In this document: positions 29,983 to 40,014 of the stretch, in pieces
How the letters are laid out: each line of letters starts with the position of its first letter
Position numbering within the stretch: position 1 is the stretch's first letter
Assembly: GCF_016756535.1 (NCBI RefSeq)
Contig: NZ_AP023247.1
Location: 1,240,001-1,304,000, forward strand
Direction: 5' to 3'
Origin: Mesorhizobium sp. 131-2-1
GTDB taxonomy: Bacteria; Pseudomonadota; Alphaproteobacteria; Rhizobiales; Rhizobiaceae
Length of the DNA stretch: 64,000 nt
Notes under the pieces: model-generated
Databases searched by the model: none
Told to the model about the DNA's origin: nothing
The model's input: only the letters and a program-made list of their open reading frames with translations
Made by a program: the position numbers and the translations under genes

Positions 29983-30987
29983 ATGCGCACGCTGTTATCC
30001 CACCTTGTTCTGGCAACCGGCCTTGTCGCGCTTCTGGCGGGCCCCGCGGCAGCCAAGGACAAGCTCACCGTCTACACCTATGAGAGCTTCACCGCCGACT
30101 GGGGTCCCGGCCCAGCGGTGAAGAAGGAATTCGAGGCCGAATGCGGCTGCGATCTTGAATTCGTCTCGGTCGCCGACGGAGTCGCGCTGCTTAACCGCGT
30201 CAAACTGGAGGGCGCGGCAACCAAGGCCGACATCGTGCTCGGCCTCGACACCAACCTCACGGCGGAAGCCAAGGCGACGGGCCTGTTCGCGCCGCATGGC
30301 GAGGTGTCCGGCCTCAATGTCCCCGGCAACTGGAGCGACGACACATTCGTGCCGTTCGACTACGGCTATTTCGCGGTGGTCTACGACACCCAGAAGCTGA
30401 AGACGCCGCCGAAGAGCCTGAAGGAACTGGTCGAGGGCAACGCCACCGACAAGATCGTCATCCAGGATCCGCGCACCTCGACGCCGGGCCTCGGTCTGCT
30501 GCTCTGGGTGAAATCGGTCTATGGCGACAAGGCGCCCGAAGCCTGGGCCAAGCTCAAGGCCAAGGTGCTGACGGTGACGCCGGGCTGGAGCGAGGCCTAT
30601 GGCCTGTTCACCAAGGGCGAGGCGCCGATGGTGCTGTCCTACACCACCTCGCCGGCCTATCACATGGTCGCCGAGAACACCGAGCGCTACCAGGCCGCGT
30701 CCTTCGAGGAGGGCGAATATTTGCAGATCGAGGTCGCCGGCATTACCACGACAGGCGCGAAGAATCCGCTGGCGGAAAAGTTCATCGCGTTCATGACCGG
30801 GCCGAAATTCCAGGATGTCATTCCGGAGACCAATTGGATGTTCCCGGCCGGCAAGACCGACAAGCCGCTCAACCCGGCCTTCGACAAATTGGTGAAGCCG
30901 ACCAAGACCATGCTGTTCAGCGCCGACGAAGTCGCGGCCAACCGCAAGGCCTGGGTGGATGAATGGCTGGCGGCGATGAGCAAGTAG
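29983..30987 (+). CDS. thiB: Thiamin ABC transporter, periplasmic binding protein ThiB
   Basis: A 334-residue binding protein with a Sec signal (about 1-23, ending AAAKD). The mature N-terminus [20 protein letters not shown] is the ThiB signature; [20 protein letters not shown] and [11 protein letters not shown] follow. It delivers thiamin (or its phosphates) to ThiPQ. It is the first gene of thiBPQ under the TPP riboswitch. A GAAGGAGG ribosome site precedes the ATG. Spacing to thiP is 232 bases and is filled by an inverted repeat. Confidence 0.96.
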   Translation: MRTLLSHLVLATGLVALLAGPAAAKDKLTVYTYESFTADWGPGPAVKKEFEAECGCDLEFVSVADGVALLNRVKLEGAATKADIVLGLDTNLTAEAKATGLFAPHGEVSGLNVPGNWSDDTFVPFDYGYFAVVYDTQKLKTPPKSLKELVEGNATDKIVIQDPRTSTPGLGLLLWVKSVYGDKAPEAWAKLKAKVLTVTPGWSEAYGLFTKGEAPMVLSYTTSPAYHMVAENTERYQAASFEEGEYLQIEVAGITTTGAKNPLAEKFIAFMTGPKFQDVIPETNWMFPAGKTDKPLNPAFDKLVKPTKTMLFSADEVAANRKAWVDEWLAAMSK

Positions 30988-31022
30988 GTCCGGCTGGTTC
31001 TGCCGATGTTCGCGCCAAGCCA

Positions 31023-31176
31023 CCCCCCTCTGGCCTGCCGGCCATCTCCCCCTCAAGGGGGGAGATCGGCAGCTTCGGCGCCTCACCCAATCCTGCAGCA
31101 TTGGAGATTGGCGAAAGCATCAATGGTAGCTGATCTCCCCCCTAGAGGGGGAGATGGCCGGCAGGCCAGAGGGGGG
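31023..31176. repeat. Large inverted repeat (45-base arms) inside the thiBPQ operon
   Basis: The arm 31023-31067 (starting CCCCCCTCTGGCCTGCCGG) is the reverse complement of 31132-31176 with one mismatch. The 64-base centre is unique. Flanking CGCGCC (31011) and GGCGCG (31175) extend it with a short insertion. Each arm itself contains a smaller palindrome (CATCTCCCCCTC/GGGGGGAGAT). It looks like a dispersed, non-coding MITE-like element and could also act as a transcript-processing structure between thiB and thiP. Confidence 0.85.
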
Positions 31177-31219
31177 CGCGAAGGAACGTGGCGTTCGCTA
31201 AGTTCCGCCAAGGTGCAGC

Positions 31220-32830
31220 GTGCATCTCGCGCCTCGCTCTGACTCCCGCGTCACCGCCGGCATCGTCGCGCTCGCGGCCATCACCTTGCTGATCGGCGGG
31301 GCGTTTGCCGGCCTCGTCCTTGAAGGACTGCATGATTTCTCCGGCGCGGCCTCGGCCTCCGATCCCTATCTGCTGCGCGTCGTCCGCTTCACGCTCTGGC
31401 AGGCGCTGTTGTCGACATTGCTTTCCGTCGTGCCGGCGCTGTTCGTCGCCCGCGCGCTCTCCCGGCATCCGCGCTTTCCTGGCCGCGGACTGATCCTGCA
31501 GCTCTTCGCCCTGCCGCTGGCGCTGCCGGCGATCGTCGCGGCGCTCGGCATTCTGGCGCTCTATGGCAGTGCCGGATATTTCTCCGGCCTGTTCGGCGGC
31601 CGGAACTGGCCGGGCATCTACGGACTGTCCGGCATTCTCGTCGCCCACGTCTTCTTCAACCTGCCTCTGGCCACGCGGCTGTTCCTCGAGGCGCTTGGCA
31701 CGGTGCCGGCCAATCAGTGGCGGTTGGCAAGCCAGCTCGGAATGGGGGTCCGACCTGCCTTCCGGCTGATCGAATGGCCGGCGCTGCGCGCCGCGCTTCC
31801 CGGCGTCGCCGGGCTGGTCTTCATGCTCTGCATCACCTCCTTCACCATCGTGCTGACGCTGGGCGGCGGGCCGGCCGCCACAACGCTGGAGGTCGCCATC
31901 TACCAGGCGCTGCGCTTCGATTTCGATCCGGCCCGCGCAGTGACGCTGACGCTGCTGCAGATCGCGCTGACCTTCGCCGTGGTGCTGGTGCTGACGCGGC
32001 TCGGCGCCAACACGGTCGGCGACGCCAACCTGCCGGTGGCGCCGCGCCGCTACCTCTCGGCGAGCCCTGCGGAAACCTGGCTGAACGCGGCCCTGATCGT
32101 GCTCGCCCTGCTGTTCGTCGCCGGGCCTATGGCGGCCACGGTCGCGGCGGGCCTTGGCGCCGATCTCGGCCGGCTCGCCGGCGAGAGCGCGGTGCGGCAG
32201 GCGACGCTGACCAGCGTGGTGCTTGCCTTCCTGTCGGCGCTGCTCGCGGTGGCGATGTCGCTGGCGCTGATCGCGGCGCGCCGGGCGCTGGCCCTGAAGC
32301 GCCAGGATGGCCGCAAGACATTGCTTGAACATGCCACGGATACCGGCGCCGGCTTCGTCCTCGTCGTGCCGCCCATCGTCGTTGGCGCCGGCTGGTTCCT
32401 GCTCCTGCGCACCGTCAGCGACGTCTTTGCCGTGGCCCCTGTGATGGTCGTCGCCGTCAACGCGGTGATGGCGATGCCCTTCGCCATCCGCGCGGTCCGC
32501 CCTGCCTATGACACTGTAAGCGAGCGCCACGAAAAGCTCTGCGCGCAACTCGGCATATCGGGCTGGAACCGGCTGCGCCTCGTCGACTGGCCGTCGCTCA
32601 GGCGGCCGCTTGCCACCGGCTTCGCCTTCGCCATGGCGCTGTCGCTCGGCGATCTCGGCGTCATCGCGCTGTTCGGCAGCGATTCCGTGCAGACCTTGCC
32701 CTATCTTCTCCTGGCGCGCATGGGCAGCTACAGGACCGCCGATGCCGCCGGCCTTGCCTTGCTGCTCGGCCTCGTCTGCCTGGCGCTGGTGCTTGCCGCC
32801 GATCGTCTCGGGCAAGGGGAAAAGTCATGA
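31220..32830 (+). CDS. thiP: Thiamin ABC transporter, permease ThiP
   Basis: A 536-residue inner-membrane permease with two fused halves, about 12 predicted transmembrane helices. Each half has an EAA-type loop: [19 protein letters not shown] (about 158-176) and [19 protein letters not shown] (about 431-449). The start is GTG at 31220 with AAGGTG just upstream. It receives thiamin from ThiB. It overlaps thiQ by four bases (ATGA). Confidence 0.93.
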   Translation: MHLAPRSDSRVTAGIVALAAITLLIGGAFAGLVLEGLHDFSGAASASDPYLLRVVRFTLWQALLSTLLSVVPALFVARALSRHPRFPGRGLILQLFALPLALPAIVAALGILALYGSAGYFSGLFGGRNWPGIYGLSGILVAHVFFNLPLATRLFLEALGTVPANQWRLASQLGMGVRPAFRLIEWPALRAALPGVAGLVFMLCITSFTIVLTLGGGPAATTLEVAIYQALRFDFDPARAVTLTLLQIALTFAVVLVLTRLGANTVGDANLPVAPRRYLSASPAETWLNAALIVLALLFVAGPMAATVAAGLGADLGRLAGESAVRQATLTSVVLAFLSALLAVAMSLALIAARRALALKRQDGRKTLLEHATDTGAGFVLVVPPIVVGAGWFLLLRTVSDVFAVAPVMVVAVNAVMAMPFAIRAVRPAYDTVSERHEKLCAQLGISGWNRLRLVDWPSLRRPLATGFAFAMALSLGDLGVIALFGSDSVQTLPYLLLARMGSYRTADAAGLALLLGLVCLALVLAADRLGQGEKS

Positions 32831-33585
32831 CGTCGGCGATGCAAATCGGGGCGAAAGGCGCGACCGTCCGGCTCGAGGACGTCTCGTTCAGCTATGGCGA
32901 AGCGGCTTTCCATTTCGATGTCGGCTTCGCCGCCTCGAGGATCACCGCCATCATGGGGCCGAGCGGTTCGGGAAAGTCGACGCTGCTCAACCTCGTGGCC
33001 GGCTTCGAGGCGCCGCGTTCGGGCCGCGTGCTGATCGGCGGCAGTGATGTCAGCGCCGCGCCGCCTTCGGCGAGGCCGGTGTCGATGGTGTTCCAGGAAA
33101 ACAACCTGTTCGCCCATCTTTCGGTGGAGCGGAATGTCGGGCTTGGCCGCTCGCCGTCGCTCAGCCTGACCGATGCCGACCATGCGGCGATCGCCGAGGC
33201 GCTGGCGCGTGTCGGCCTTGCCGGCAAGGAAAGGCGCCTGCCGCGCGAACTCTCCGGCGGCGAGCGGCAGCGCGTCGCGCTGGCGCGTGTCCTGGTGCGC
33301 GACCGGCCAGTGCTTTTGCTGGACGAGCCCTTCGCCTCGCTCGGACCGGCGCTGCGCGACGATATGCTCGGTCTCCTGGCCAGCGTCCATGCCGAGCGGC
33401 AGATGACGGTGCTGTTCGTGACCCACCAACCGGAGGATGCGCGCCGCATCGGCCAGGACATGGTGTTCCTGGACAACGGTATGGTCGCGGCGACGGGGAC
33501 GGCCGCCGATTTCTTCGACGGCTCTGGACCGGACGCCTTCCGGCGCTATATCGGCGCAGATCCGGCCAAAGCGCGTCGCGCCTGA
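32827..33585 (+). CDS. thiQ: Thiamin ABC transporter, ATP-binding protein ThiQ
   Basis: A 252-residue ABC ATPase. Walker [11 protein letters not shown] is at about residues 41-50, signature [15 protein letters not shown] at about 140-154, and Walker [11 protein letters not shown] follows. It overlaps the end of thiP by four bases, so translation is coupled. It powers thiamin uptake. The following gap (33586-33807) holds an imperfect repeat of CGTTGCCCG-type sequence but no gene that I can support. Confidence 0.95.
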   Translation: MTSAMQIGAKGATVRLEDVSFSYGEAAFHFDVGFAASRITAIMGPSGSGKSTLLNLVAGFEAPRSGRVLIGGSDVSAAPPSARPVSMVFQENNLFAHLSVERNVGLGRSPSLSLTDADHAAIAEALARVGLAGKERRLPRELSGGERQRVALARVLVRDRPVLLLDEPFASLGPALRDDMLGLLASVHAERQMTVLFVTHQPEDARRIGQDMVFLDNGMVAATGTAADFFDGSGPDAFRRYIGADPAKARRA

Positions 33586-33807
33586 ATGGTCGCGCGCGAC
33601 GTGCTTGCGGTCCTGTTCGGATGCGCGTCGTTGCCCGAAAACCACAGCGCATTTTCAGGCGACAAGCGTTGCCGCCGGATCACGCGTTGTTGCCCGGAAG
33701 CGGACATAATTTGCGCTCAAACCGGGCTTGGGTGATGCAGCGTTTGCTTGCCTTGACCGGAGGAGTATGGCTAGGTCCGCCCATACTGGTCCGGCACAGG
33801 CCGTGAT

Positions 33808-35334
33808 TTGCCCGCAAAGATTCGAAAGGAAGCCGATCTGCCGACCGGCAAGCATAGATTGCTGACAAAGCCGCTGACGCGTCTCCTCGCGCTGGCCGGC
33901 CTTGCCGTGGCGCTTGCCAGCTGCCAGATGTTCACGCCGCCGGATGTGCAGGAATCCGGCTTCCAGCCGTCCGACAAGCCGATCACGGTCGACAATGTCG
34001 TCGCCAATGCCAAGCTGGCCGATATGGCGAAGGCGCAGCATCCGCGCATCCTTGCCACCTATGGTGGCGAATATTCCGATGCCAAGCTCGAGCGCATGGT
34101 GGCCAAGGTCGTCGGCAATCTGACGGTGGTGTCGGCCAATCCGACCCAGACCTACCGCATCACCATTCTCAATTCGCCCAACGTCAACGCCTTCGCGCTG
34201 CCGGGCGGCTATCTCTATGTCACGCGCGGCCTGCTGGCGCTGGCCAATGACTCGTCCGAGCTCGCCGCCGTCATCGCGCACGAGATGGGCCACGTCACCG
34301 CCAATCATGGCCTGCAGCGGCAGCAGCTGGAGGCCGAGGAAGGGTTGGCGACCAAGGTCGTCTCGGACGTGCTCGGCGACAGCCCGACGGCCAAGGCGGC
34401 GCTCATCCGCGGCAAGCTGAGGCTCGCTCAGTTCTCGCGCAACCAGGAACTGCAGGCCGACGCCATCGGCATCAAGTCGATCGGCGAGGCCGGCTTTGAT
34501 CCTTACGCCGCCGGCCGCTTCCTGCAGTCGATGTCGGCCTATACCGATTTCCGCTCGATCAGCGGCGCCACCGATGCCAGCCTGGACTTCCTGGCGACAC
34601 ATCCCAACACGCCGCAGCGGATCGATCTTGCCCAGCGCCTTGCCCGCAACTTCGGCCCGCCGGGCATCGGCACGCGCGACCGCGACGCCTTCCTGGCCGG
34701 CATTGACGGGTTGCTCTACGGCGACACGCCGGAAGAGGGCTATGTGCGCGGCCAGACTTTCCTGCATCCGGGTCTCGGCGTGTCGTTCACGGTGCCCGAC
34801 GGCTTCGTCATCGACAATTCGGCCGCGGCGGTGACTGCGACCGGCCCCGGCGACATGGCGATCCGCTTTGACGGCGTTGCGATCGACAAGTCGCGGCCGC
34901 TGACCGACTATGTCCGCAGCGGCTGGGTTGCCGGCCTCGACGACGCCAGCGTCCACCAGGAAACCATCAACGGCAATGAAGCGGCGGTGGCGCGTGCCGG
35001 CGCCGACGGCTGGCAGTTCGACATCGCGGTCATCCGCGCCGGCGGCCAGGTCTACCGGCTGCTGACGGCGGCACCGGCGGCCAGCGCCTCGCTGGAGCCG
35101 GTGGCGCGCTCGGTCAGCGGCTCGTTCCGCATCCTGAGTGCTGCCGAGAAGGCGGCGCTGAAGCCGCTGCATATCCGCGTCGTTACCGTGCAGGCCGGGC
35201 AGACCATGGGTTCGCTCGCCGCGCAGATGGTCGGCGTCGACCGCAAGCTCGACCTGTTCAGGGTGCTGAACGCGCTGTCGCCGGGTGCCGCCGTTTCGAC
35301 CGGCGACAAGGTCAAGATCGTCACTGACAGATAA
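33808..35334 (+). CDS. M48 family zinc metalloprotease lipoprotein with LysM-like C-terminus
   Basis: About 508 residues in the longest reading. A lipoprotein signal is seen (KPLTRLLALAGLAVALASC, Cys about residue 38), followed by a M48 peptidase domain with AVIAHEMGHVTANHGLQRQQ (zinc HExxH) and the third ligand in QELQADAIGIKSI. The C-terminal part (KPLHIRVVTVQAGQTMGSLA to the end) resembles a LysM-like or BepA-type extension. It probably degrades misfolded outer-membrane or lipoproteins. No ATG fits: the frame opens with TTG at 33808, while AAAGGA at 33825-33830 points to a CTG at 33838 (Cys then at residue 28). The start is uncertain. Confidence 0.85.
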   Translation: MPAKIRKEADLPTGKHRLLTKPLTRLLALAGLAVALASCQMFTPPDVQESGFQPSDKPITVDNVVANAKLADMAKAQHPRILATYGGEYSDAKLERMVAKVVGNLTVVSANPTQTYRITILNSPNVNAFALPGGYLYVTRGLLALANDSSELAAVIAHEMGHVTANHGLQRQQLEAEEGLATKVVSDVLGDSPTAKAALIRGKLRLAQFSRNQELQADAIGIKSIGEAGFDPYAAGRFLQSMSAYTDFRSISGATDASLDFLATHPNTPQRIDLAQRLARNFGPPGIGTRDRDAFLAGIDGLLYGDTPEEGYVRGQTFLHPGLGVSFTVPDGFVIDNSAAAVTATGPGDMAIRFDGVAIDKSRPLTDYVRSGWVAGLDDASVHQETINGNEAAVARAGADGWQFDIAVIRAGGQVYRLLTAAPAASASLEPVARSVSGSFRILSAAEKAALKPLHIRVVTVQAGQTMGSLAAQMVGVDRKLDLFRVLNALSPGAAVSTGDKVKIVTDR

Positions 35335-35352
35335 GCCTGGGGCAGGCAGGAG

Positions 35353-36216
35353 TCAGGCGGCTGTCGCCAGGAATTCCGGGTTCTGCTCGACCAGCGCCAC
35401 TTTCAGCTTTTCCATGGCGCGGGCCTCGATCTGGCGCACGCGCTCCTTGGAGATGCCGAGCGCCTCGCCGAGCGCTTCCAGGGTCGCGCCCTCATCGGTC
35501 AGCCGGCGCTCTTCGATGATCTTCAATTCACGGGCATTCAGCGCGCCGAGCGCTGCCTTCAGCCATAGCGAGCGGCGCTCGATGTCGATCGTGTCGCCGA
35601 CGACCTCGTCCGGCAAGGGATCGTCCGAGATCAGGAAATCCATGCGCTCGGCCGGGCCGGAATCGTCGCCAAGCGGCGCATTGAGCGAGCTGTCGGGGGC
35701 CGAGAGGCGCGAATCCATCATCGCCACGTCGGCCTCAGGCACGCCGAGCGCCGCCGACACCTCGCGATAGAGCGAGGCGTTGGAGATCGGCTCGGCGCCG
35801 TTCGCAAGCCGGGCACGCAGACGCCTGAGGTTGAAGAACAGCGCCTTTTGCGCCGAACTGGTGCCGCCGCGCACGATCGACCAGTTGCGCAGGATGTAGT
35901 CCTGCATCGAGGCGCGGATCCACCAGGTGGCATAGGTCGAGAAGCGCACCTCACGCTCCGGCTCGAAGCGGGCGGCCGCCTCGAGCAGGCCGACATGGCC
36001 CTCCTGGATCAGGTCGCCGAGCGGCAGGCCGTAGTGGCGGAACCTCGAGGCCATGGAGATGACCAGCCGCATGTGGGCGACGGTGATGCGGTGCAGCGCC
36101 TGCTGGTCGTTGTCCTCTTTCCAGCGTAAGGCCAGGAGATGCTCCTCCTCGCGCTCCAGATAGGGCGCCTTCATCGCCGCGCGGACCATGGTCCGTCCTG
36201 CCGTGTCCTCGATCAT
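35353..36216 (-). CDS. rpoH: RNA polymerase sigma-32 type factor RpoH
   Basis: A 287-residue sigma-70 family factor. Region 2 includes HMRLVISMASRFRHYGLPLG and RFSTYATWWIRASMQDYIL; the RpoH box is QKALFFNLRRLR (characteristic of heat-shock sigmas). Region 4 ends with GATLEALGEALGISKERVRQ. Length and the box suggest one of the two or three RpoH paralogues typical of rhizobia, probably the RpoH2 type. Start at 36216 is chosen since ACGGAGCG lies upstream; the frame is open to 36534 but the extension is not sigma-like. It converges with the M48 protease gene, with an 18-base gap. Confidence 0.93.
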   Translation of the reverse strand: MIEDTAGRTMVRAAMKAPYLEREEEHLLALRWKEDNDQQALHRITVAHMRLVISMASRFRHYGLPLGDLIQEGHVGLLEAAARFEPEREVRFSTYATWWIRASMQDYILRNWSIVRGGTSSAQKALFFNLRRLRARLANGAEPISNASLYREVSAALGVPEADVAMMDSRLSAPDSSLNAPLGDDSGPAERMDFLISDDPLPDEVVGDTIDIERRSLWLKAALGALNARELKIIEERRLTDEGATLEALGEALGISKERVRQIEARAMEKLKVALVEQNPEFLATAA

Positions 36217-36551
36217 GCCGCGCTCCGTTGTCCTGACATCACGGACATTTCGGTGTCCCGATCCTTCAGCGGCGTCAGCGGCGGTTGAAATGGCGGCGCC
36301 GCGCCCTACAAAGCTAAGAACGTGCCATGCCGGGGAATGTTCCGCCGCAACGGCCGGACGGCGTTGTGTTGTCTTGGGGACGGCGCAACCGGCCGTAGCG
36401 GAGTTGCGGGCGGTTCTGGTACGAGTTTGAGAATCTCGTTTCTGGAATGCCATATTTTTGAAATCTGGTTCCTTATTTTGCGCAGCTCTATCTGTCAGGT
36501 TCCGGCTCTCACACCGCGCCGGGGCACCGGTCAAAACGGGATCACAGAAAA
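36217..36551. other. Divergent promoter region between rpoH and the amino-acid ABC operon
   Basis: The 335-base gap has no gene that I can support. Both neighbours read away from it. It must hold both promoters; I see no confident -35/-10 pair or known operator. Confidence 0.4.
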
Positions 36552-37325
36552 ATGAAATGGCTTAAATCGCTCATCATCGCCGGAACGCTGCAGGCTCTGG
36601 CGGTCACCGCCGGGCATGCCGGCGCCAATCTCGACCAGATCAAGCAGGCCGGCGTCATTAAGGTCGGCACGGAAGGCACCTATGCGCCCTTCACCTATCA
36701 TGACGCCTCGGGCGCGCTGGTCGGCTTCGACGTCGAGATCGCCAAGGCGGTTGCCGACAAGCTCGGCGTGAAGGTGGAATTCCTCGAAGGCAAGTGGGAC
36801 GGCCTGATCGCCGGCCTCGACGCCAACCGCTACGACGCCGTCATCAACGAGGTCGGCATCACCGACGCGCGCAAGGCCAAGTACGACTTCTCCGATCCCT
36901 ACATCGCCTCCAAGGCGGTGCTGATCGTGCGTGGCGACGACACCGACATCAAGACCTTCGCCGACCTCAAGGGCAAGAAGTCGGCGCAGTCGCTGACCTC
37001 GAATTTCGGCAAGCTCGCCGAGAAGAACGGCGCCGAGCTCGTCGGCACCGACGGCTTCGACCAGTCGATCCAGCTTTTGCTCACCGGCCGCGCCGACGCC
37101 ACCATCAATGACAGCCTGTCCTTCCTCGACTTCAAGAAGCACAAGCCCGACGCCAATGTGAAGATCGCCGCGCAGGAAGAGAACGCCGACTATTCCGGTG
37201 TCATCGTGCGCAAGGGCGATCCGGAACTGGTCGCCGCCATCAACAAGGCGCTGGCCGACATCAAGGCCGACGGCACCTACAAGAAGATCGCCGACACCTA
37301 TTTCGGCCAGGACGTTTCGCAGTAA
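36552..37325 (+). CDS. Amino-acid ABC transporter substrate-binding protein (cystine-type)
   Basis: A 257-residue periplasmic binding protein of the SBP_bac_3 family, with a signal peptide (about 1-24, ending GHAGA). IKVGTEGTYAPFTYHDASG and LVGFDVEIAKAVADKLGVK form the first lobe; WDGLIAGLDANRYDAVIN and GITDARKAKYDFSDPYI are ligand-contact segments of this family. Overall it is like the cystine/polar amino-acid binders (FliY/TcyJ type). It heads a three-gene import operon. The spacing to the permease is 166 bases. Confidence 0.88.
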   Translation: MKWLKSLIIAGTLQALAVTAGHAGANLDQIKQAGVIKVGTEGTYAPFTYHDASGALVGFDVEIAKAVADKLGVKVEFLEGKWDGLIAGLDANRYDAVINEVGITDARKAKYDFSDPYIASKAVLIVRGDDTDIKTFADLKGKKSAQSLTSNFGKLAEKNGAELVGTDGFDQSIQLLLTGRADATINDSLSFLDFKKHKPDANVKIAAQEENADYSGVIVRKGDPELVAAINKALADIKADGTYKKIADTYFGQDVSQ

Positions 37326-37491
37326 GTACGCCCGATCGGGGCCGTGTACCGGCCTCAAAACATCGGCGGGCCGTCTTTGACGGCTCGCCGATTTTCGCGT
37401 GATATGCACCCGCAGCCTTCGCCGGAGCGGCCCGTCGCGACGCGGGTTCACCGACGCCTGTTCAAGCTGCATCTGGCAAGGAGAGGGTCCC

Positions 37492-38172
37492 GTGCCGCAC
37501 TGGCTGCAATTGATGCTGGAATCGCTGCCGACCCTATTGTGGGCGGCGTTGATCTTCACCGTGCCGCTGACGCTCTTGTCGTTCGCCCTCGGCCTCGCCG
37601 CCGGGCTGGCCACGGCACTTATCAGGCTGTTCGGTCCAAAGCCCCTGGCGGCGGTGGCCCACTTCTATGTCTGGATCTTCCGCGGCACGCCGCTTCTGGT
37701 GCAGCTCTTCCTCATCTTCTACGGCCTGCCCTCGGTCGGCATCCTGCTCGATGCCTTTCCGGCGGCGCTGATCGGCTTCACGCTGAATATCGGCGCCTAT
37801 TCATCGGAGATCATCCGCGCCGTCATCGGCTCGGTGCCAAAGGGGCAATGGGAGGCATCCTATTCGATCGGCATGACCTGGAGCCAGGCGATGCGGCGCA
37901 CGATTCTCCCGCAAGCAGGCCGCGTCGCGGTGCCGCCGCTGTCCAACACATTCATCTCGCTGGTCAAGGATACGTCGCTGGCCGCCGCCATCACGGTGCC
38001 GGAGATGTTCCAGGCGGCGCAGCGCATCGTCGCCACCACCTATGAGCCGCTGATCCTCTACATCGAGGCGGCGGCGCTCTATCTGGTGCTGAGCTCGGTG
38101 CTGTCGGCGCTGCAGGCGCGGCTGGAGGTGCGCCTCAACCGCTACGGCGGTTTCCTGGAGGCGAATACATGA
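37492..38172 (+). CDS. Amino-acid ABC transporter permease
   Basis: A 226-residue polar amino-acid permease (HisMQ type). The GTG at 37492 has AAGGAGAG five bases before it and gives MPHWLQLMLESLPTLLW, a better N-terminus than the longer open frame. About five transmembrane helices are visible, and the EAA loop is in GSVPKGQWEASYSIGMTWSQ (about residues 105-124). It overlaps the ATPase gene by four bases. Confidence 0.93.
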   Translation: MPHWLQLMLESLPTLLWAALIFTVPLTLLSFALGLAAGLATALIRLFGPKPLAAVAHFYVWIFRGTPLLVQLFLIFYGLPSVGILLDAFPAALIGFTLNIGAYSSEIIRAVIGSVPKGQWEASYSIGMTWSQAMRRTILPQAGRVAVPPLSNTFISLVKDTSLAAAITVPEMFQAAQRIVATTYEPLILYIEAAALYLVLSSVLSALQARLEVRLNRYGGFLEANT

Positions 38173-38939
38173 TCGGCCTCGACAACATCGAGAAGCGGTT
38201 CGGCGACAACCTCGTGCTGAAGGGCGTCACCGTCAGCATCGAGGAAGGCAGCGTGTCCGCGCTTGTCGGCCCCTCCGGTGGCGGAAAAAGCACGCTTCTG
38301 CGCTGTATCAATCTGTTGGAGATCCCAAGCTCGGGCACGCTGCGCATCGGCGAGGAGACGCTTGCGTTCCGTCCGGGCGTCAAGGTTCCCGCCAGGGACA
38401 TCCAGCGCATTCGCCTGCAGACCGGCATGGTGTTCCAGAACTTCCAGCTGTTCCCACATCGCACCGCGATCGAGAATGTCATGGAGGGGCTGGTGACGGT
38501 GCTGAGATGGCCGGCCGACCGAGCCCGCGAACGGGCGATGGCCCTGCTCGAGAAGGTCGGCATGGCGCACAAGGCCGATGCCTGGCCGGCGACGCTGTCA
38601 GGCGGCCAGCAGCAGCGCGTGGCGATCGCCCGGGCGCTGGCGCCGTCGCCGCGTGTGCTGCTGTGCGACGAACCGACCTCGGCGCTCGACCCGGAGCTGG
38701 CTCAGGAAGTGGTCGATGTGCTCGGCCAGCTTGCCCGCGAAGGCACGACCATGGTGATGGCCACGCACGATCTCAGGCTCGCCTCCAAGATCGCGCAGGA
38801 GGTGGTGTTCCTGGATGCCGGCGTCGTGGTCGAGAAAGGTCCGGCCTCGGTCGTGTTCGACAGGCCGGAGCGCGAGCGGACCAAGCGCTTCATTGCCTCG
38901 CTGAGGCAGGAATCGCACAGGGAAGCCGGCGGCGAGTAG
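38169..38939 (+). CDS. Amino-acid ABC transporter ATP-binding protein
   Basis: A 256-residue GlnQ-type ATPase. Walker A GPSGGGKST is at about residues 36-44, signature LSGGQQQRVAIARAL at about 143-157, and Walker B VLLCDEPTSALDPEL follows. The start overlaps the permease stop (ATGA). It completes the importer headed by the binding protein at 36552. A terminator follows. Confidence 0.95.
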   Translation: MIGLDNIEKRFGDNLVLKGVTVSIEEGSVSALVGPSGGGKSTLLRCINLLEIPSSGTLRIGEETLAFRPGVKVPARDIQRIRLQTGMVFQNFQLFPHRTAIENVMEGLVTVLRWPADRARERAMALLEKVGMAHKADAWPATLSGGQQQRVAIARALAPSPRVLLCDEPTSALDPELAQEVVDVLGQLAREGTTMVMATHDLRLASKIAQEVVFLDAGVVVEKGPASVVFDRPERERTKRFIASLRQESHREAGGE

Positions 38940-38954
38940 CTTTTCTAAAACAAA

Positions 38955-38979
38955 AAAACCCGGCACGAGGCCGGGTTTT
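38955..38979. terminator. Bidirectional terminator between the ABC operon and carD
   Basis: AAAACCCGGC (38955-38964) pairs with GCCGGGTTTT (38970-38979). A and T runs flank both sides, so it can end transcripts from both converging genes. Confidence 0.9.
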
Positions 38980-39001
38980 CTGAATTGGCGAAGGGAAAGG
39001 C

Positions 39002-39583
39002 TCAGGCAGCTTCTTCCTGTTCGGCTTCCTCATTGTCGGCCTTGGCGCCGCGCTTCGGGCCCTTGTTGAGGTTGACCTCGATGAGGCGCACCGCTTCCGT
39101 CTCCGACATGCGGTTGACGGCGGCGATCTCGCGGGCCATGCGGTCGAGAGCGGCCTCGTAAAGCTGGCGCTCGGAATAGGACTGCTCCGGCTGGTTGTCG
39201 GCGCGATAGAGGTCGCGCACGACTTCCGAGATCGAGATCAGGTCGCCCGAGTTGATCTTGGCATCATATTCCTGGGCACGGCGCGACCACATGGTGCGCT
39301 TGATGCGGGCACGGCCCTGCACGACCTTCAGCGCGCGGTCGACATAATCCTCTTCCGACAGCTTGCGCATGCCAATGGAGGTCGCCTTGGCGACCGGCAC
39401 CTTGAGGCGCATCTTGTCCTTCTGGAAGTCGATGACGAACAGTTCCAGCTTGTGGCCGGCGACTTCCTGCTCGTCGATCGAGACGATCTGGCCGACGCCG
39501 TGCGCCGGATAGACGATGAACTCGCCGGTCTTGAAACCGTGACGCGCTGCGTTGGACTTCTTCTGCGGGGTGATCGTTGCCAT
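39002..39583 (-). CDS. carD: CarD/CdnL family transcriptional regulator
   Basis: A 193-residue protein of the CarD/CdnL/TRCF family, which binds RNA polymerase beta and stabilises open promoter complexes. The beta-rich N-terminal domain (HGFKTGEFIVYPAHGVGQIV, about 15-34) is followed by a helical DNA-binding domain (KINSGDLISISEVVRDLYR and LYEAALDRMAREIAAVN) and an acidic tail (ADNEEAEQEEAA). Start at 39583 has AAGGAG upstream; the open extension to 39652 was rejected. Rhizobial CdnL is a growth regulator for membrane and ribosomal genes. Confidence 0.93.
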   Translation of the reverse strand: MATITPQKKSNAARHGFKTGEFIVYPAHGVGQIVSIDEQEVAGHKLELFVIDFQKDKMRLKVPVAKATSIGMRKLSEEDYVDRALKVVQGRARIKRTMWSRRAQEYDAKINSGDLISISEVVRDLYRADNQPEQSYSERQLYEAALDRMAREIAAVNRMSETEAVRLIEVNLNKGPKRGAKADNEEAEQEEAA

Positions 39584-40014
39584 TACGCCCTGAACTCCTT
39601 GTTGTAGCGCCGGCATGGCGGCGCCGGCTGAAACTCGCGCGATCGGGATCACCGATCGTTAGCCGCACAACAGATGAACCCATCCGGAAAAAGCCAGGGC
39701 CAGCACACCGCATATTGCGACCGCCTGCCCCAGATCGCTCTGGTCCGGATTGAGAAGCTCACCTTTCAGTGATTTGGGGCGTTTGCGCCATAAATCGACG
39801 TTGTGTCACCGGCATGTTTGGTTGATGTAGCACAAAAAGTCGGAAGAATCAAGGTTTTGCTGCATTCGCGAAGGCCAAGCGCCATCGCTGCCTGTCAAGA
39901 CAGTTCCTGTTTCACGCCCGTTACGTCGCGTCATGCCGGCTAGACCGGCACCGCAATCTTTGATTCTGCGCCTGATCCTTTCCGAAAATCGGAACCGATT
40001 TTCGGGGTCATGCG
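39584..40014. other. Gap between carD and fdxA with palindromic element
   Basis: No gene is supported in these 431 bases. CCGAAAATCGG (39982-39992) and CCGATTTTCGG (39995-40005) form an 11-bp perfect hairpin just past the fdxA stop; it probably ends the fdxA transcript and looks like a common rhizobial repeat. The carD promoter must be in the remaining part. Confidence 0.6.

Noticed and set aside
33735..33806. Short frame MQRLLALTGGVWL-type (23 codons) before the M48 protease
   Set aside because: Ends just before the TTG and has some ribosome-like sequence, but there is no conservation evidence for a leader peptide.
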